This document shows positions 32,955 to 41,768 of a DNA stretch of 44,697 nt, piece after piece; the first letter of the stretch is position 1; every line of letters starts with the position of its first letter. This DNA is from Bifidobacterium breve. GTDB lineage: Bacteria; Actinomycetota; Actinomycetes; S36-B12. The notes under the pieces were generated by a model. That model was given only the letters and a program-made list of their open reading frames with translations, did not search any database and was not told the DNA's origin. Made by a program: the position numbers and the translations under genes. The DNA lies in contig CAMDKJ010000003.1 in the NCBI GenBank assembly GCA_945900705.1, forward strand, positions 1-44,697, given 5' to 3'.

Positions 32955-34631
32955 TCACATGCGATCAGGTGCGCTGACCCCGAGCAATTGCAGGCCGTTG
33001 AAAACCGTTTGCCGGGTCGCGGCACATAGCCAAAGTCGCGCCACCTGCTCCGGAGTTAACTCCTCATCACCGCGTGGCAAAACCCGGCAGCTGTCGTAGA
33101 AGCGGTGATAGATCGATGCCAAATCCTCAAGATAGCGAGCTACCCGATGGGGCTCGCGGAGCTCAGCCGCGCCAGCCACAACTCTCGGGAACTCAGCGAG
33201 TGCGCCAAGGAGCTCGTTCTCACGCTCATGCGAAAGTAGGCCACTGTCAAAATCAAGGTCTCGCCAAACTATGCCAAGCTCGGCAGCGTTACGCAGTACC
33301 GAGGCGATTCGCGCATGAGCATACTGGACGTAGAAAACTGGATTGTCATTGCTGCGCAGCGTGATGACCTCAAGGTCAAGGGTCAACGGAGAATCCACCG
33401 GGTACCGGATCAGCGAGTACCTTGCGGCGTCGACCCCCACTTCGTCAACGAACTCATCAAGGGTCACGATGTTGCCGGCTCGTTTTGACAGCTTTACTTC
33501 CTCACCACCACGAGTGATTTTTACCAACTGCCCAATCAGGACTTCTACCTGGTCGAGTTGATCACCGTTGCAAGCAGCAACGGCCCGCAGCCTATTCACG
33601 TATCCGTGATGATCTGCACCGAGTAAATAAATGCAAATATCAAAGTTGCGCTCACGTTTGTCTACGTAGTAGGCAGTATCGGATGCAAAGTATGTGTATT
33701 CGCCATCGGCTTTGATCAATACCCGGTCTTTATCGTCACCAAAATCCGTGGTACGCAACCACACCGCGCCATCAAGCTCATGCACATGGCCCTGTGCTCG
33801 CAGCCGATCCATCGCGTGCTCAACCGAATTTGACTCATGCAGCGCACGCTCAGATGCCCATAAATCAAAATGTGTCCGGAACTGTTCAAGAACCTGCTGC
33901 TGCTGCTTTAGCTGAAGAGCGTAGGCGGCTTCACGAAATGCGATGAATTGTTCTTCGATCGGTAACTCTTTGATACTCGGGCGCGCAATGACAATGGCCG
34001 CGGCAAGATCATGGATATAAGCACCCTGATAGCCATCTTCGGGGATCAACTGATCATGTGCCGATGCCATAACAGATGCGCCGAACTTATCCATCTGCAC
34101 ACCGCGGTCATTGATATAGAACTCGGTCGACACGTTAGCCCCGGCGGCAACAAGTACCCGGGCCATGGCATCACCCACCGCGGCCCATCTGGTGTGACCA
34201 AGATGCAACGGGCCGGTGGGGTTCGCTGAGATGAATTCGAGGTTGATTTGCTGTCCGGCAAGGGCGGTACCGGTGCCATAGGCGGCACCCTTCTCGACAA
34301 TCATCTGTGCCGTTTGGCCCAAAGTGGCACTATCGAGGCGGATATTGATGAATCCCGGCCCAGCAATCTCAGCCGCCGCGACCCCGGGAATTTCGGCGAT
34401 CAGAGGCGCCAAGGATTCGGCTATTACCCGGGGGGCCAACTGGGCAGCCTTTGCTAATGCTAGGGCGATATTGGTCGCATAATCCCCGTGGGCACGTGAT
34501 TTTGGGCGTTCCAGCCTCAACTCCTCCGGGATTTCTAGTACCAGGCCGCTCTGGGATACCCACTCCAAGGCCGCGGCTCGCACGCTCACCGCTAGGTCCT
34601 CTGGAGTCACTGGTGGAGCGTATCTACCCAT
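32955..34631 (-). CDS. argS: Arginyl-tRNA synthetase
   Basis: 558 residues, class I. The N-terminal tRNA D-loop-binding domain precedes the HIGH-type motif in ANPTGPLHLGHTRWAAVGD. The KMSKS-type motif is the degenerate KLSKRAGN usual for ArgS. The C-terminal anticodon-binding helical domain ends in VFNGLQLLGVSAPDRM. A GTG inside the first codons (VTPEDL) is an alternative start. It is the first gene of the minus-strand block and diverges from the cold-shock gene, with about 200 bp between. Confidence 0.95.
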   Translation of the reverse strand: MGRYAPPVTPEDLAVSVRAAALEWVSQSGLVLEIPEELRLERPKSRAHGDYATNIALALAKAAQLAPRVIAESLAPLIAEIPGVAAAEIAGPGFINIRLDSATLGQTAQMIVEKGAAYGTGTALAGQQINLEFISANPTGPLHLGHTRWAAVGDAMARVLVAAGANVSTEFYINDRGVQMDKFGASVMASAHDQLIPEDGYQGAYIHDLAAAIVIARPSIKELPIEEQFIAFREAAYALQLKQQQQVLEQFRTHFDLWASERALHESNSVEHAMDRLRAQGHVHELDGAVWLRTTDFGDDKDRVLIKADGEYTYFASDTAYYVDKRERNFDICIYLLGADHHGYVNRLRAVAACNGDQLDQVEVLIGQLVKITRGGEEVKLSKRAGNIVTLDEFVDEVGVDAARYSLIRYPVDSPLTLDLEVITLRSNDNPVFYVQYAHARIASVLRNAAELGIVWRDLDFDSGLLSHERENELLGALAEFPRVVAGAAELREPHRVARYLEDLASIYHRFYDSCRVLPRGDEELTPEQVARLWLCAATRQTVFNGLQLLGVSAPDRM

Positions 34632-34702
34632 TTTTACTTAATTTCAGGGGGCCGGCCGCTATGCTCCCAGCAGGCAAGGCCAGATCAGCACCACCGTTCT
34701 AT

Positions 34703-34802
34703 GGTGCCCACTTTGGTGGGTGCCCGAGTTTCTGAGCACGTGCACAGATGCCGGGACGAGGTTTGAACGGCTAGGCCACGCGACGGGCGACCGTCCGTCG
34801 CG
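34703..34802 (+). promoter_or_regulatory. Structured leader of the cold-shock gene
   Basis: Two hairpins precede the csp start. One (34703-34724) has 9 bp, including two G-T pairs, around TTTG. The second (34779-34802) is a perfect 8-bp stem CGCGACGG/CCGTCGCG ending 11 nt before the AAGGAG ribosome site (34814-34819). Long structured leaders of csp mRNAs often act in temperature control. The effect here is inference. Confidence 0.5.
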
Positions 34803-34829
34803 ACGTTCCGCGCAAGGAGAATGTGCACC

Positions 34830-35033
34830 ATGGCTCAAGGCACCGTGAAGTGGTTTAACGCTGAAAAGGGCTACGGCTTTATCGCCCAGGCTGACGGCGG
34901 ACCGGACGTTTTCGTCCATTACTCGTCAATCCAGTCGGACGGCTACCGTTCACTGGAAGAGAACCAGGCAGTCGAGTTCGAGATCGTTCAAGGCCCCAAG
35001 GGCCCACAGGCTGACAAAGTTACCGTTGGCTAG
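34830..35033 (+). CDS. Cold-shock protein, CspA family
   Basis: 67 residues, one cold-shock OB-fold: GTVKWFNAEKGYGFIAQ with RNP1 (KGYGFI) and VFVHYSSI with RNP2 (VFVHY), ending KGPQADKVTV. It is a single-stranded RNA/DNA chaperone. I chose ATG 34830 because AAGGAG (34814-34819) sits 10 nt before it. The in-frame ATG at 34821 is too near. The gene is monocistronic, with its own terminator at 35049-35082. Confidence 0.96.
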   Translation: MAQGTVKWFNAEKGYGFIAQADGGPDVFVHYSSIQSDGYRSLEENQAVEFEIVQGPKGPQADKVTVG

Positions 35034-35048
35034 CTAAACCTGCTTAAC

Positions 35049-35082
35049 GTGAAGGGCCTCGCCGATTGGCGGGGCCCTTCAC
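35049..35082 (+). terminator. Intrinsic terminator of the cold-shock gene
   Basis: Fifteen-base arms, GTGAAGGGCCTCGCC and GGCGGGGCCCTTCAC, pair around GATT with one T-G pair. The following bases are only mildly T-rich (TTATG), so termination may lean on the very stable stem. About 160 bp to the next gene hold nothing I can name. Confidence 0.75.
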
Positions 35083-35240
35083 TTATGCCACTTCCTCATC
35101 CCCCGATTCGGTAGTGACACTTACTGATGTACCTACATTTTGATCAGGTCAAACATCAAATGCGGCGAGTCTTGTAAGCAAACTGTCAGGATTGGTTGTT
35201 TAACTCAACTCCTGCCACACGCGCCACAGGCCTCTCAAAT

Positions 35241-36098
35241 TTATTTTGCGGAATCACTTTTACGCTGGCATTGTGCCTCAATCTCGGCACCTGCTAGCAA
35301 GCCCAGGAACCCCACATAAAACCAGAGCAAAAAAACCACAACCCCGCCAAATACGGCAATGGATGAACCAAGGGTTGTCGACAAATTTGCATAGACCCCA
35401 AGTCCGGCGCTAACGAACAGCCACCATATTGTCGTGACGATCGGCCCGAGGGCGAGCAGGCGAACCGGCCTTGGGTTATTCGGCGCATGCTGCATGACCC
35501 ACCTTGTCGCCAGCCAAATGAGCAGTGCGCCAACTACCCAGTCAATTACCCCGATCCCCGAAAAGACGCGCACGTCCGTAAAACCAAGCCAATACAGAAT
35601 TCGAGGCAACACCGTCAGGGCGACAAAGGCGCCAACCACTACCACCATGCCAATCAAGGTGATCAACGTCGCTATAACGCGTCCTAAAATTCCCCGGCGT
35701 TTGGCTGTTGTTTCGAATACGCCATCAAGTGCCAGTCGCAACCCATACACAACTTTAGAAGCGGCGTAGACCGCCACCAGCGCGCCGACTAGAGACGTAG
35801 CGGTAACTCCACCCACGGATGAATGCTCGGTAGCAGCAATAAGGGAATCAGTCACTGGCTTTAGCGCACCCGCTTCGATTGGGGCCTGCACTGCTAGTGA
35901 ATTTATCGCTTCGCGCACTTGATCAGGACCAAGCAGCAGGCTGGTCAAGGCACCAATGACTATTGCGGCGGGTGCAACCGCTAGGGCGACGAAGTAGGCC
36001 AAGCCACCGGCAGCTAGTGAGTTTCGGTGTTCGGTGAACCGCAATCCGATTTCTCGAATGTCGGTGGTCGCGGCCTCAACTCTTGGGTGCACAGGCAT
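35241..36098 (-). CDS. YihY/BrkB family membrane protein
   Basis: 285 residues from ATG 36098 (MPVHPRVEAATT), which has GAAGGG upstream. The frame is open to 36182, but that start would overlap the divergent gene. Six membrane helices are seen: FVALAVAPAAIVIGALTSLL, SLVGALVAVYAASKVVYGL, TLITLIGMVVVVGAFV, DWVVGALLIWLATRW, LLALGPIVTTIWWLFVSAGL, AVFGGVVVFLLWFYVGFLGL. The latter two regions fit the BrkB/YihY pattern, once wrongly named RNase BN. Function unknown. Confidence 0.85.
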   Translation of the reverse strand: MPVHPRVEAATTDIREIGLRFTEHRNSLAAGGLAYFVALAVAPAAIVIGALTSLLLGPDQVREAINSLAVQAPIEAGALKPVTDSLIAATEHSSVGGVTATSLVGALVAVYAASKVVYGLRLALDGVFETTAKRRGILGRVIATLITLIGMVVVVGAFVALTVLPRILYWLGFTDVRVFSGIGVIDWVVGALLIWLATRWVMQHAPNNPRPVRLLALGPIVTTIWWLFVSAGLGVYANLSTTLGSSIAVFGGVVVFLLWFYVGFLGLLAGAEIEAQCQRKSDSAK

Positions 36099-36173
36099 AT
36101 CGTTGCACCCTTCGCTACCGCGAGCTCGCGCACTCACCAGGGCAGGGCGCTGCTTACCTGACATGATTACCCG

Positions 36174-37136
36174 GTGAGCCATAGTTCGATAACTGGTCGC
36201 ATCACCGGGCCAAGATCCTTGGCACTTTGGGCCTGGCTCTCGATAGCCGCTGCCCTAGCGACAATCGCACTTAAGTTTTGGGCGTACCTGCTGACCGGCT
36301 CGGTCGGCCTGCTATCCGATGCCCTTGAATCGGTGGTAAATCTAGTAGCGGCAATCATCGCGGTAATCGCATTGTCCATCGCCTCGCGCCCCGCAGACAG
36401 CAACCACCACTACGGCCACGGCAAGGTGGAGTACTTCTCCGCGGGCATCGAAGGTCTGATGATCTTCGTCGCTGCCATGGTCATCGTGTACTCCGCCGTC
36501 GAAAGACTCCTGCACCCACAGGCCCTTGAAGCCGTCGGGGTCGGCTTACTCATCACACTCATTGCGACAGCGATTAATGCCGCGGTCGGCTGGCTGATCT
36601 TGCGGGCCGGGCGCAGGCACCGATCACTGACTTTGGTCGCCGACGGCAAGCACCTGCTCACCGATGTCTGGACATCAATTGGCGTCGTGATCGGCGTTGG
36701 GTTAGTTGCCCTCACCGGCTGGCTGCCACTGGACTCAATAGTTGCCATTGCAGTCGGGCTGAATATTTTGTGGACGGGATTCACCTTGGTCCGCAATTCA
36801 GTCCACGGGCTGATGGATCGAGCACTAAATGCCGCCGATGAAGCCCGCGTCATTGAAGTCGTCAACTCATTTGTTGCCGAGTACCCACCCGGCCAGCTGG
36901 CTTTTCACGCCCTGCAGACCCGAGAATCCGGCCAGCAGCGGTTCGTCTCACTGCATGTACTGGTACCCGGCCAGTGGACGGTCGCCACCGGGCATGATTT
37001 AGTCGAAAGAGTCGAGTCGGCAATCGCACTAGCGCTACCCGGGGCCCATATTCAGACCCATCTAGAGCCCAGTGAAGACCCAAGGTCATACGACGACGTA
37101 GGCGGCGGCCATAGCGGACTCGATACCCGTAACTAG
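36174..37136 (+). CDS. Cation diffusion facilitator (CDF) metal exporter
   Basis: 320 residues with six membrane helices and a C-terminal cytosolic domain. Site residues are Glu52/Asn56 in LLSDALESVVNLVAA and His160/Asp164 in GKHLLTDVWTS, plus the loop HHYGHGKVEYFSAG. The helix-2 ExxxN pair, in place of the DxxxD of zinc-type FieF, suggests a different metal preference. It exports divalent cations against protons. It starts with GTG at 36174, 75 bp from the divergent YihY gene. A later start is possible. Confidence 0.9.
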   Translation: MSHSSITGRITGPRSLALWAWLSIAAALATIALKFWAYLLTGSVGLLSDALESVVNLVAAIIAVIALSIASRPADSNHHYGHGKVEYFSAGIEGLMIFVAAMVIVYSAVERLLHPQALEAVGVGLLITLIATAINAAVGWLILRAGRRHRSLTLVADGKHLLTDVWTSIGVVIGVGLVALTGWLPLDSIVAIAVGLNILWTGFTLVRNSVHGLMDRALNAADEARVIEVVNSFVAEYPPGQLAFHALQTRESGQQRFVSLHVLVPGQWTVATGHDLVERVESAIALALPGAHIQTHLEPSEDPRSYDDVGGGHSGLDTRN

Positions 37137-37219
37137 CTCAAGGCGCCACCAGCGCGCACCCCAACAGCTTGTGCGCCACCCACTGCGGCACAATGTGCCA
37201 TTGAGCGAAGTCGCTCTGC

Positions 37220-37292
37220 GCCTCCGTAGCTCAGGGGATAGAGCGCCGGTTTCCGGTACCGACGGTCGCAGGTTCGAATCCTGCCGGGGGCA
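37220..37292 (+). tRNA. tRNA-Arg (anticodon CCG)
   Basis: 73 nt: acceptor GCCTCCG/CGGGGGC with one T-G pair, D arm GCTC/GAGC, anticodon arm CCGGT/ACCGA around TTCCGGT (anticodon CCG, codon CGG; one C-A mismatch at the base of the stem), and T arm GCAGG/CCTGC around TTCGAAT. CCA is not encoded. The SMR exporter gene begins 18 nt downstream. Confidence 0.95.
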
Positions 37293-37310
37293 CGTTAGGA
37301 GGTGATCGTG

Positions 37311-37634
37311 ATGGCATATCTGCTGCTTTTGCTGGCTATCGTCAGTGAAGTAATCGGCACGCTTGCGCTCAAAGCTAGCGACGGTTTCAGCCGACTGTGG
37401 CCATCATTGATCGTGGTTGCCGGATACGGCTTGGCATTCACGTTACTGGCCCAGACCCTAAAAAGTCTTGGAGTTGGGCCCACTTACGCAACTTGGTCGG
37501 CCCTGGGCACCGTTGGCGCCGCCGTTGGTGGTTGGTTGATCTTCGGCGAGAAGATGAGCCCGCTGTCCATCGGGGGAATGGGCATCGTCATTGCCGGCAT
37601 CGTGATCATGCAATGGGGCAGCGTCACGAGGTGA
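37311..37634 (+). CDS. Small multidrug resistance (SMR) family exporter
   Basis: 107 residues with four membrane helices and close to EmrE in pattern. Glu13 in AIVSEVIGTLALKASDGF is the proton/substrate-coupling residue, followed by RLWPSLIVVAGYGLAF, AQTLKSLGVGPTYATWS and GWLIFGEK. ATG 37311 is preferred, with AGGAGG about 8 nt upstream. The GTG at 37302 abuts that site. SMR pumps export quaternary cations or guanidinium. The TYATWS segment is nearer to the Qac/EmrE type than to the Gdx type. Confidence 0.9.
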   Translation: MAYLLLLLAIVSEVIGTLALKASDGFSRLWPSLIVVAGYGLAFTLLAQTLKSLGVGPTYATWSALGTVGAAVGGWLIFGEKMSPLSIGGMGIVIAGIVIMQWGSVTR

Positions 37635-37643
37635 TGGTCCTTA

Positions 37644-38303
37644 ATGAATAGAACGGCCACCACCCCCCATTTTGCCACGGTAACTACCGGCTACTACCCG
37701 ATCGTGGTGGCTGTGTTTTGCGGACTACTACTCATCTCGAATATTGGTGCTACCAAACTAATTGAGTTTGGGCCCATCATCACCGATGGTGGCGCTTTCT
37801 TGTTCCCGCTCGTCTACATCACCGGCGACGTCTTGAGCGAGGTTTATGGACTAAAGGCGGCCCGCAGGGCGATCTATCTTGGCTTCGCGCTCGCTGTGCT
37901 TGCGGCCTTTACTTTTTGGTTAGTGCAGATTTCGCCACCGGCCACTGGCTATGAAAATCAGGAGGCATTTGAGGCCGTCTTGGGCTTCGTGCCGCGAATT
38001 GTGCTAGCCAGTATTTGCGGTTACCTAGTCGGGCAACTCCTTAATGCCTATGTTCTCGTCAAGATCAAGGAGCGCACTCAAGAAAAAGCGCTCTGGCTGC
38101 GCTTGATCGGATCTACGGTCATCGGTGAATTAGCCGACACCGTGGTCTTTTGCACGATTGCGTTCTACGGAATTATCACCGGGGGCGAATTCATCAACTA
38201 TGTGATCGTTGGATACATCTACAAGACCCTCCTCGAAGTCGTCTTGTTACCCCTCACCTATCGGGTAATTGCCGCGGTCAAAAAGCGCGAGCCCACGTAT
38301 TGA
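37644..38303 (+). CDS. yhhQ: Queuosine precursor transporter, YhhQ/VUT family
   Basis: 219 residues, six membrane helices. Family signature: LLLISNIGATKLIEFGP, DGGAFLFPLVYITGDVLSEVYG, and later IGELADTVVFCTIAF and GYIYKTLLEVVLLPLTYRV. It takes up queuine or preQ bases across the membrane. It starts nine bases after the SMR gene. The tgt gene lies about 1.6 kb further on, on the other strand, and no queC/D/E/F genes are present, which fits queuosine salvage. Confidence 0.92.
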   Translation: MNRTATTPHFATVTTGYYPIVVAVFCGLLLISNIGATKLIEFGPIITDGGAFLFPLVYITGDVLSEVYGLKAARRAIYLGFALAVLAAFTFWLVQISPPATGYENQEAFEAVLGFVPRIVLASICGYLVGQLLNAYVLVKIKERTQEKALWLRLIGSTVIGELADTVVFCTIAFYGIITGGEFINYVIVGYIYKTLLEVVLLPLTYRVIAAVKKREPTY

Positions 38304-38409
38304 TTTGCCAGATCCCACAGAAACAACTAGTTTTCCCCCGCAATTCAACGCCAAGCGTTAGACTTAGCCGCTCGTAGAGCACTCCCCCTGACCCTGGAAA
38401 GGCTCCGCC

Positions 38410-39858
38410 ATGAAAGCACGTGCAACCGGATCTCGAGTAATTGCCGGGGTGGCCGCCATGGCCGCTTTCGCCACCATTTTCGTGGGTGCCGCTTCGGCGG
38501 CAGTGTGTGAAGTGGAGGTGTGCACGCCGTGGCCAACCAAGCTACCTACTTACCCGACTACGACCCTTGAATATTTGTCAGGTCCACTCGCCCAGCAGAA
38601 CATGGAAGCAAAGCCCTACAGCACCGGCAAGAACAAGATGTGGCTATTACCGGCAACACCTGCCACCACTCAATGGGGAGTCTTTGACAACACCGTGACG
38701 CCGGCGCTTCGCATTAACTCAGGCGACACTGTCGCCATTGAGACATTGCGTGCTGGCAATGGTCAAGTGGTGCCCGGCATCTCAATCGAGCAGCTGATCA
38801 CGATCAACACCGCCTTGCCAGGCCGCGGCCCGCATACTGTCACCGGCCCGATTTACGTTAATGGCGCCGAGCCAGGTGACGTAGTCGCGGTTCATATAAA
38901 CAAGATTCGGATGCTTAGCAATGCCACCAATAACAGCTCGCCAACAGGAGGCCTCTTCCCCGAGATCTTCCCGTCTCGAGTCGACAGTTATTACCTAGAT
39001 AACGACAAGATGGAGGCTAAGTTCACTAAGAACATTGTTATTCCGCTTGCGCCGTTCCCTGGAATATTGGCAGTCGGGCGTCCGGACGCGGACTCAACCG
39101 GGAGGCTTTGCACCGTACAGACCGTTGCTCCTGGTAGCGCGCCAAATAGCTGCAACACCGTCCCACCGGGTGACTACGGTGGCAACCTCGACCTAAAGGA
39201 AATGCAGGTTGGTTCTACTACATATCTGCCGGTTTTCGTGCCGGGAGCCTTGATCTGGACAGGTGACTCGCATGCCGCTCAAGGCAATGGAGAGTTTGAT
39301 CTGGATGCCCTTGAGACGGCTTTCCCGGAATTGAATGTCACGATCACGTTAATCAAGAACCAGCCCCAGGTCACTTGGCCAATTGTTGAAAACCCAACCA
39401 CCTACACAGCCATTGGGTACGACACCACCCTGCAGTTAGCGGTGGCCGCCCTGAAGACTGAGACAACCAGGCTCATCATGGAGAAGTTCAAGATGACCAA
39501 GACTCAAGCTACTGATTTTATGTACAAGACCTGGAACTGCCCGATTTCTGAGGTAGTTGACATTGTGCTGGGCACTTACTGTGTCATACCCAAGGATCGG
39601 AATGCACCGGCCGCCAATCCATTGCCTAGAAAGGACAACTCGGATTTTTGGGTAACTCATGCTTCCAACGCTGATCCGATGATTGCGCTAAAAGCAGCGG
39701 TAATGGCTTCGATAAAGAAGATTTCCAGTAAACTTAATATCACCGCAGACCGTTCATATCGACTTTCAACATTTGTGACCGATTGCCAGTTCGGGCCATA
39801 TCGCTCCGGCCCATACGACATCACGTGCCTAGTCCCCAAGAGCATTTACCGCGGGTAG
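38410..39858 (+). CDS. Secreted acetamidase/formamidase (FmdA/AmdA) family protein
   Basis: 482 residues. An N-terminal Sec signal peptide (RVIAGVAAMAAFATIFVGAA, probable cut after ASA). The mature part carries the FmdA pattern: GPIYVNGAEPGDVVAVHI, PPGDYGGNLDLKEMQVGS, FVPGALIWTGDSHAAQGNGE and a C-terminal ITADRSYRLSTFVTD. Eight Cys residues, mostly in inserts (CEVEVC, LCTVQ, WNCP, DCQF), fit disulfides outside the cell. Classic FmdA is cytosolic and hydrolyses formamide or acetamide; the substrate here is unknown. GGAAAGG precedes the ATG. Confidence 0.82.
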   Translation: MKARATGSRVIAGVAAMAAFATIFVGAASAAVCEVEVCTPWPTKLPTYPTTTLEYLSGPLAQQNMEAKPYSTGKNKMWLLPATPATTQWGVFDNTVTPALRINSGDTVAIETLRAGNGQVVPGISIEQLITINTALPGRGPHTVTGPIYVNGAEPGDVVAVHINKIRMLSNATNNSSPTGGLFPEIFPSRVDSYYLDNDKMEAKFTKNIVIPLAPFPGILAVGRPDADSTGRLCTVQTVAPGSAPNSCNTVPPGDYGGNLDLKEMQVGSTTYLPVFVPGALIWTGDSHAAQGNGEFDLDALETAFPELNVTITLIKNQPQVTWPIVENPTTYTAIGYDTTLQLAVAALKTETTRLIMEKFKMTKTQATDFMYKTWNCPISEVVDIVLGTYCVIPKDRNAPAANPLPRKDNSDFWVTHASNADPMIALKAAVMASIKKISSKLNITADRSYRLSTFVTDCQFGPYRSGPYDITCLVPKSIYRG

Positions 39859-39886
39859 GTAAACCTCACCGAATATCGAAATTGGG

Positions 39887-39925
39887 TTGGGCGCCAGCCG
39901 GATAATCTCCGCGTTTGGCGCCCAA
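39887..39925. terminator. Bidirectional terminator between the amidase and tgt
   Basis: TTGGGCGCCA (39887-39896) pairs perfectly with TGGCGCCCAA (39916-39925). TCATTTT follows on the plus strand. It lies between convergent genes and abuts the tgt stop. Confidence 0.7.
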
Positions 39926-41140
39926 TCATTTTGCCCTGAACCGCCCTAAGAAATCAGCCTTGAACTCATAAAAGTTATTCGACACGATGCTCCCCCGAAT
40001 ATCGTCAACCAGGCGCACAATGAATCTCTCATTGTGGACGGTCGCGAGCATCGAACTCAGAATTTCTTTGCCTTTGAACAGGTGGTGTAAGTAGGCCTGC
40101 GTGTAGTTGGCGCAGGTATAGCAGTCACATTCCTCGTCGATCGGTACAAACGCCCTACGGTGCTTGCTATTTGAGACAGTAAACCTGCCGCTACGGCTAT
40201 AGACCGCACCATTGCGAGCAACCCTCGATGCGGCAACACAGTCAAAAGTATCTGCGCCATTTTCGATGGCGGTGAAAAGGTCATCAGGCTCGCCAATACC
40301 CAAGAGGTGTCGCGGTTTATTCACCGGTAGCTCCTCATTTACCCAGCGCACAATGGTGCCCAATTGCGATTTGTCGAGTGCTCCCCCGATGCCGAATCCA
40401 TCAAAGTCCAAGCCGCCTAGGTCGCGCGCTGCCTTGCGCCGCAGATCCTCATACTGCGCACCTTGAATCACTCCAAAAAGCGCCTGATACGGCTTATTCG
40501 ATCTTTCAGCGGTTAGGCGAACATGTTCTGAAATACAGCGAATAGCCCACGCGTAGGTTCGATCCAATGAGCGCTCTTGATACTCCCTGGTATTTAGCAG
40601 CGTGGTGCACTCATCAAAGGCAAACATGATGTCGGCGCCGATCTCATGTTGTACGCGCATTGAGATCTCTGGAGTGAATCGGTGCATCGAACCATCAAGG
40701 TGAGACTTGAAAGTGACCCCGTCATCGTCCACATGCGCGAGGCGATCGCGCCCTTCGGCAATGACGTCATCGGACTGAACGGTCTCAGCGGTCATCGCCA
40801 ATACCTTTTTGAATCCGACTCCGAGTGAGAGCACTTGAAAGCCACCGCTGTCGGTAAATGTCGGGCCGGGCCAGTTCATAAATGCACCTAGCCCGCCCGC
40901 CTCTTCAACGATGTCAGATCCAGGCTGCAGATACAGGTGGTAGGCATTGGACAAAATCGCCTGCGCGCCCAAGTCGCGCATCGACTCCGGTAAAACGGCC
41001 TTAACCGTGGCTTTTGTCCCAACCGGAATGAACGCCGGAGTGTGAATTTGTCCGTGAGGGGTAGTGATTACTCCTACCCTGCCAAGGGGCTCAGCCGCTC
41101 CCAACTCGGGTGCCAATCGATTGACGATTTCGAAATTCAT
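39926..41140 (-). CDS. tgt: tRNA-guanine transglycosylase
   Basis: 404 residues from ATG 41140 (MNFEIVNRL). A TTG at 41164 is an alternative. Catalytic Asp residues lie in FTDSGGFQVLSLG and FDCVAASRVARNG. The zinc site is CDCYTCANYTQAYLHHLF. The enzyme exchanges G34 of GUN tRNAs (Asp, Asn, His, Tyr) for a queuine-type base. The substrate-pocket segment reads GFGIGGALDKSQ, not the GGLAVGE of preQ1-using E. coli/Zymomonas enzymes or the GGLSGGE of eukaryotes. With YhhQ nearby this suggests salvage. Confidence 0.93.
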   Translation of the reverse strand: MNFEIVNRLAPELGAAEPLGRVGVITTPHGQIHTPAFIPVGTKATVKAVLPESMRDLGAQAILSNAYHLYLQPGSDIVEEAGGLGAFMNWPGPTFTDSGGFQVLSLGVGFKKVLAMTAETVQSDDVIAEGRDRLAHVDDDGVTFKSHLDGSMHRFTPEISMRVQHEIGADIMFAFDECTTLLNTREYQERSLDRTYAWAIRCISEHVRLTAERSNKPYQALFGVIQGAQYEDLRRKAARDLGGLDFDGFGIGGALDKSQLGTIVRWVNEELPVNKPRHLLGIGEPDDLFTAIENGADTFDCVAASRVARNGAVYSRSGRFTVSNSKHRRAFVPIDEECDCYTCANYTQAYLHHLFKGKEILSSMLATVHNERFIVRLVDDIRGSIVSNNFYEFKADFLGRFRAK

Positions 41141-41199
41141 CTCTCGGGGCACCACGCCATCCAACCAGACCCTGTGCGGTCCTGATTACAAACTGCCGA

Positions 41200-41718
41200 T
41201 CAACTCGGCGCTAATACCGCTATCGCCGGGAAAAGCTTCAATACCGGATCGACCCAACCAGCCATGGTCGATACCGCAGCATCGTTAACCCCACCACATT
41301 CATCTAGGGCAATATCCTTCAAAACTGTCTCGCCCTGGGTGATCTTGAGCCAGCGGCTTGTGCCTCCAACACAACCTAGTTCGGATTTCACCACCGGTAA
41401 CGCGTCTAGCGACGGGTATGTCTGGGACATAACCTGCCAAGCCTTCTCGACTTCTACGGTTTTCTCATCGGCAAGGATCTCTCCATAGCTATCGACGACA
41501 AGCCGGGCCTCTTTGGAAGTCGCCGTCAATTCGAAGCTGCGGTGGTACTGCGGCGGTACCGAGGAGTCATTGAAGCGATAAACAACTATCGCGTCGTCAG
41601 GTAGCCCCGAGGCCATCGTTCCAGTGGACGAATCGCACCCGGACACGGTTGACAATAAAAGCAGCCCGGTTAAGGCCACCGTAACCCGATTCAATACCTG
41701 CACCACCACCCCATTCAA
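41200..41718 (-). CDS. Putative lipoprotein
   Basis: 172 residues. A lipoprotein signal with basic start, hydrophobic VTVALTGLLLLS and lipobox TVSGC (Cys28). The mature part begins DSSTGTMASG and continues with beta-rich sequence (AIVVYRFNDSSVPPQYHRSF, EARLVVDSYGEI), two further Cys (LGCVGG, DECGG) and a hydrophobic C-terminus. I recognise no family. It lies upstream of tgt on the same strand (about 60-bp gap) and diverges from the DUF5302 gene. Probably attached to the outer face of the membrane. Confidence 0.75.
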   Translation of the reverse strand: MNGVVVQVLNRVTVALTGLLLLSTVSGCDSSTGTMASGLPDDAIVVYRFNDSSVPPQYHRSFELTATSKEARLVVDSYGEILADEKTVEVEKAWQVMSQTYPSLDALPVVKSELGCVGGTSRWLKITQGETVLKDIALDECGGVNDAAVSTMAGWVDPVLKLFPAIAVLAPS

Positions 41719-41768
41719 TCACGGCCACCCATGTCAACAGGTGCCATTGAAGGTGCAAGACTGCAGCC

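Noticed and set aside
37200..37219. Small hairpin GAGCG/CGCTC just before tRNA-Arg
   Set aside because: Short and without a T tract; may be part of tRNA leader processing but cannot be supported.
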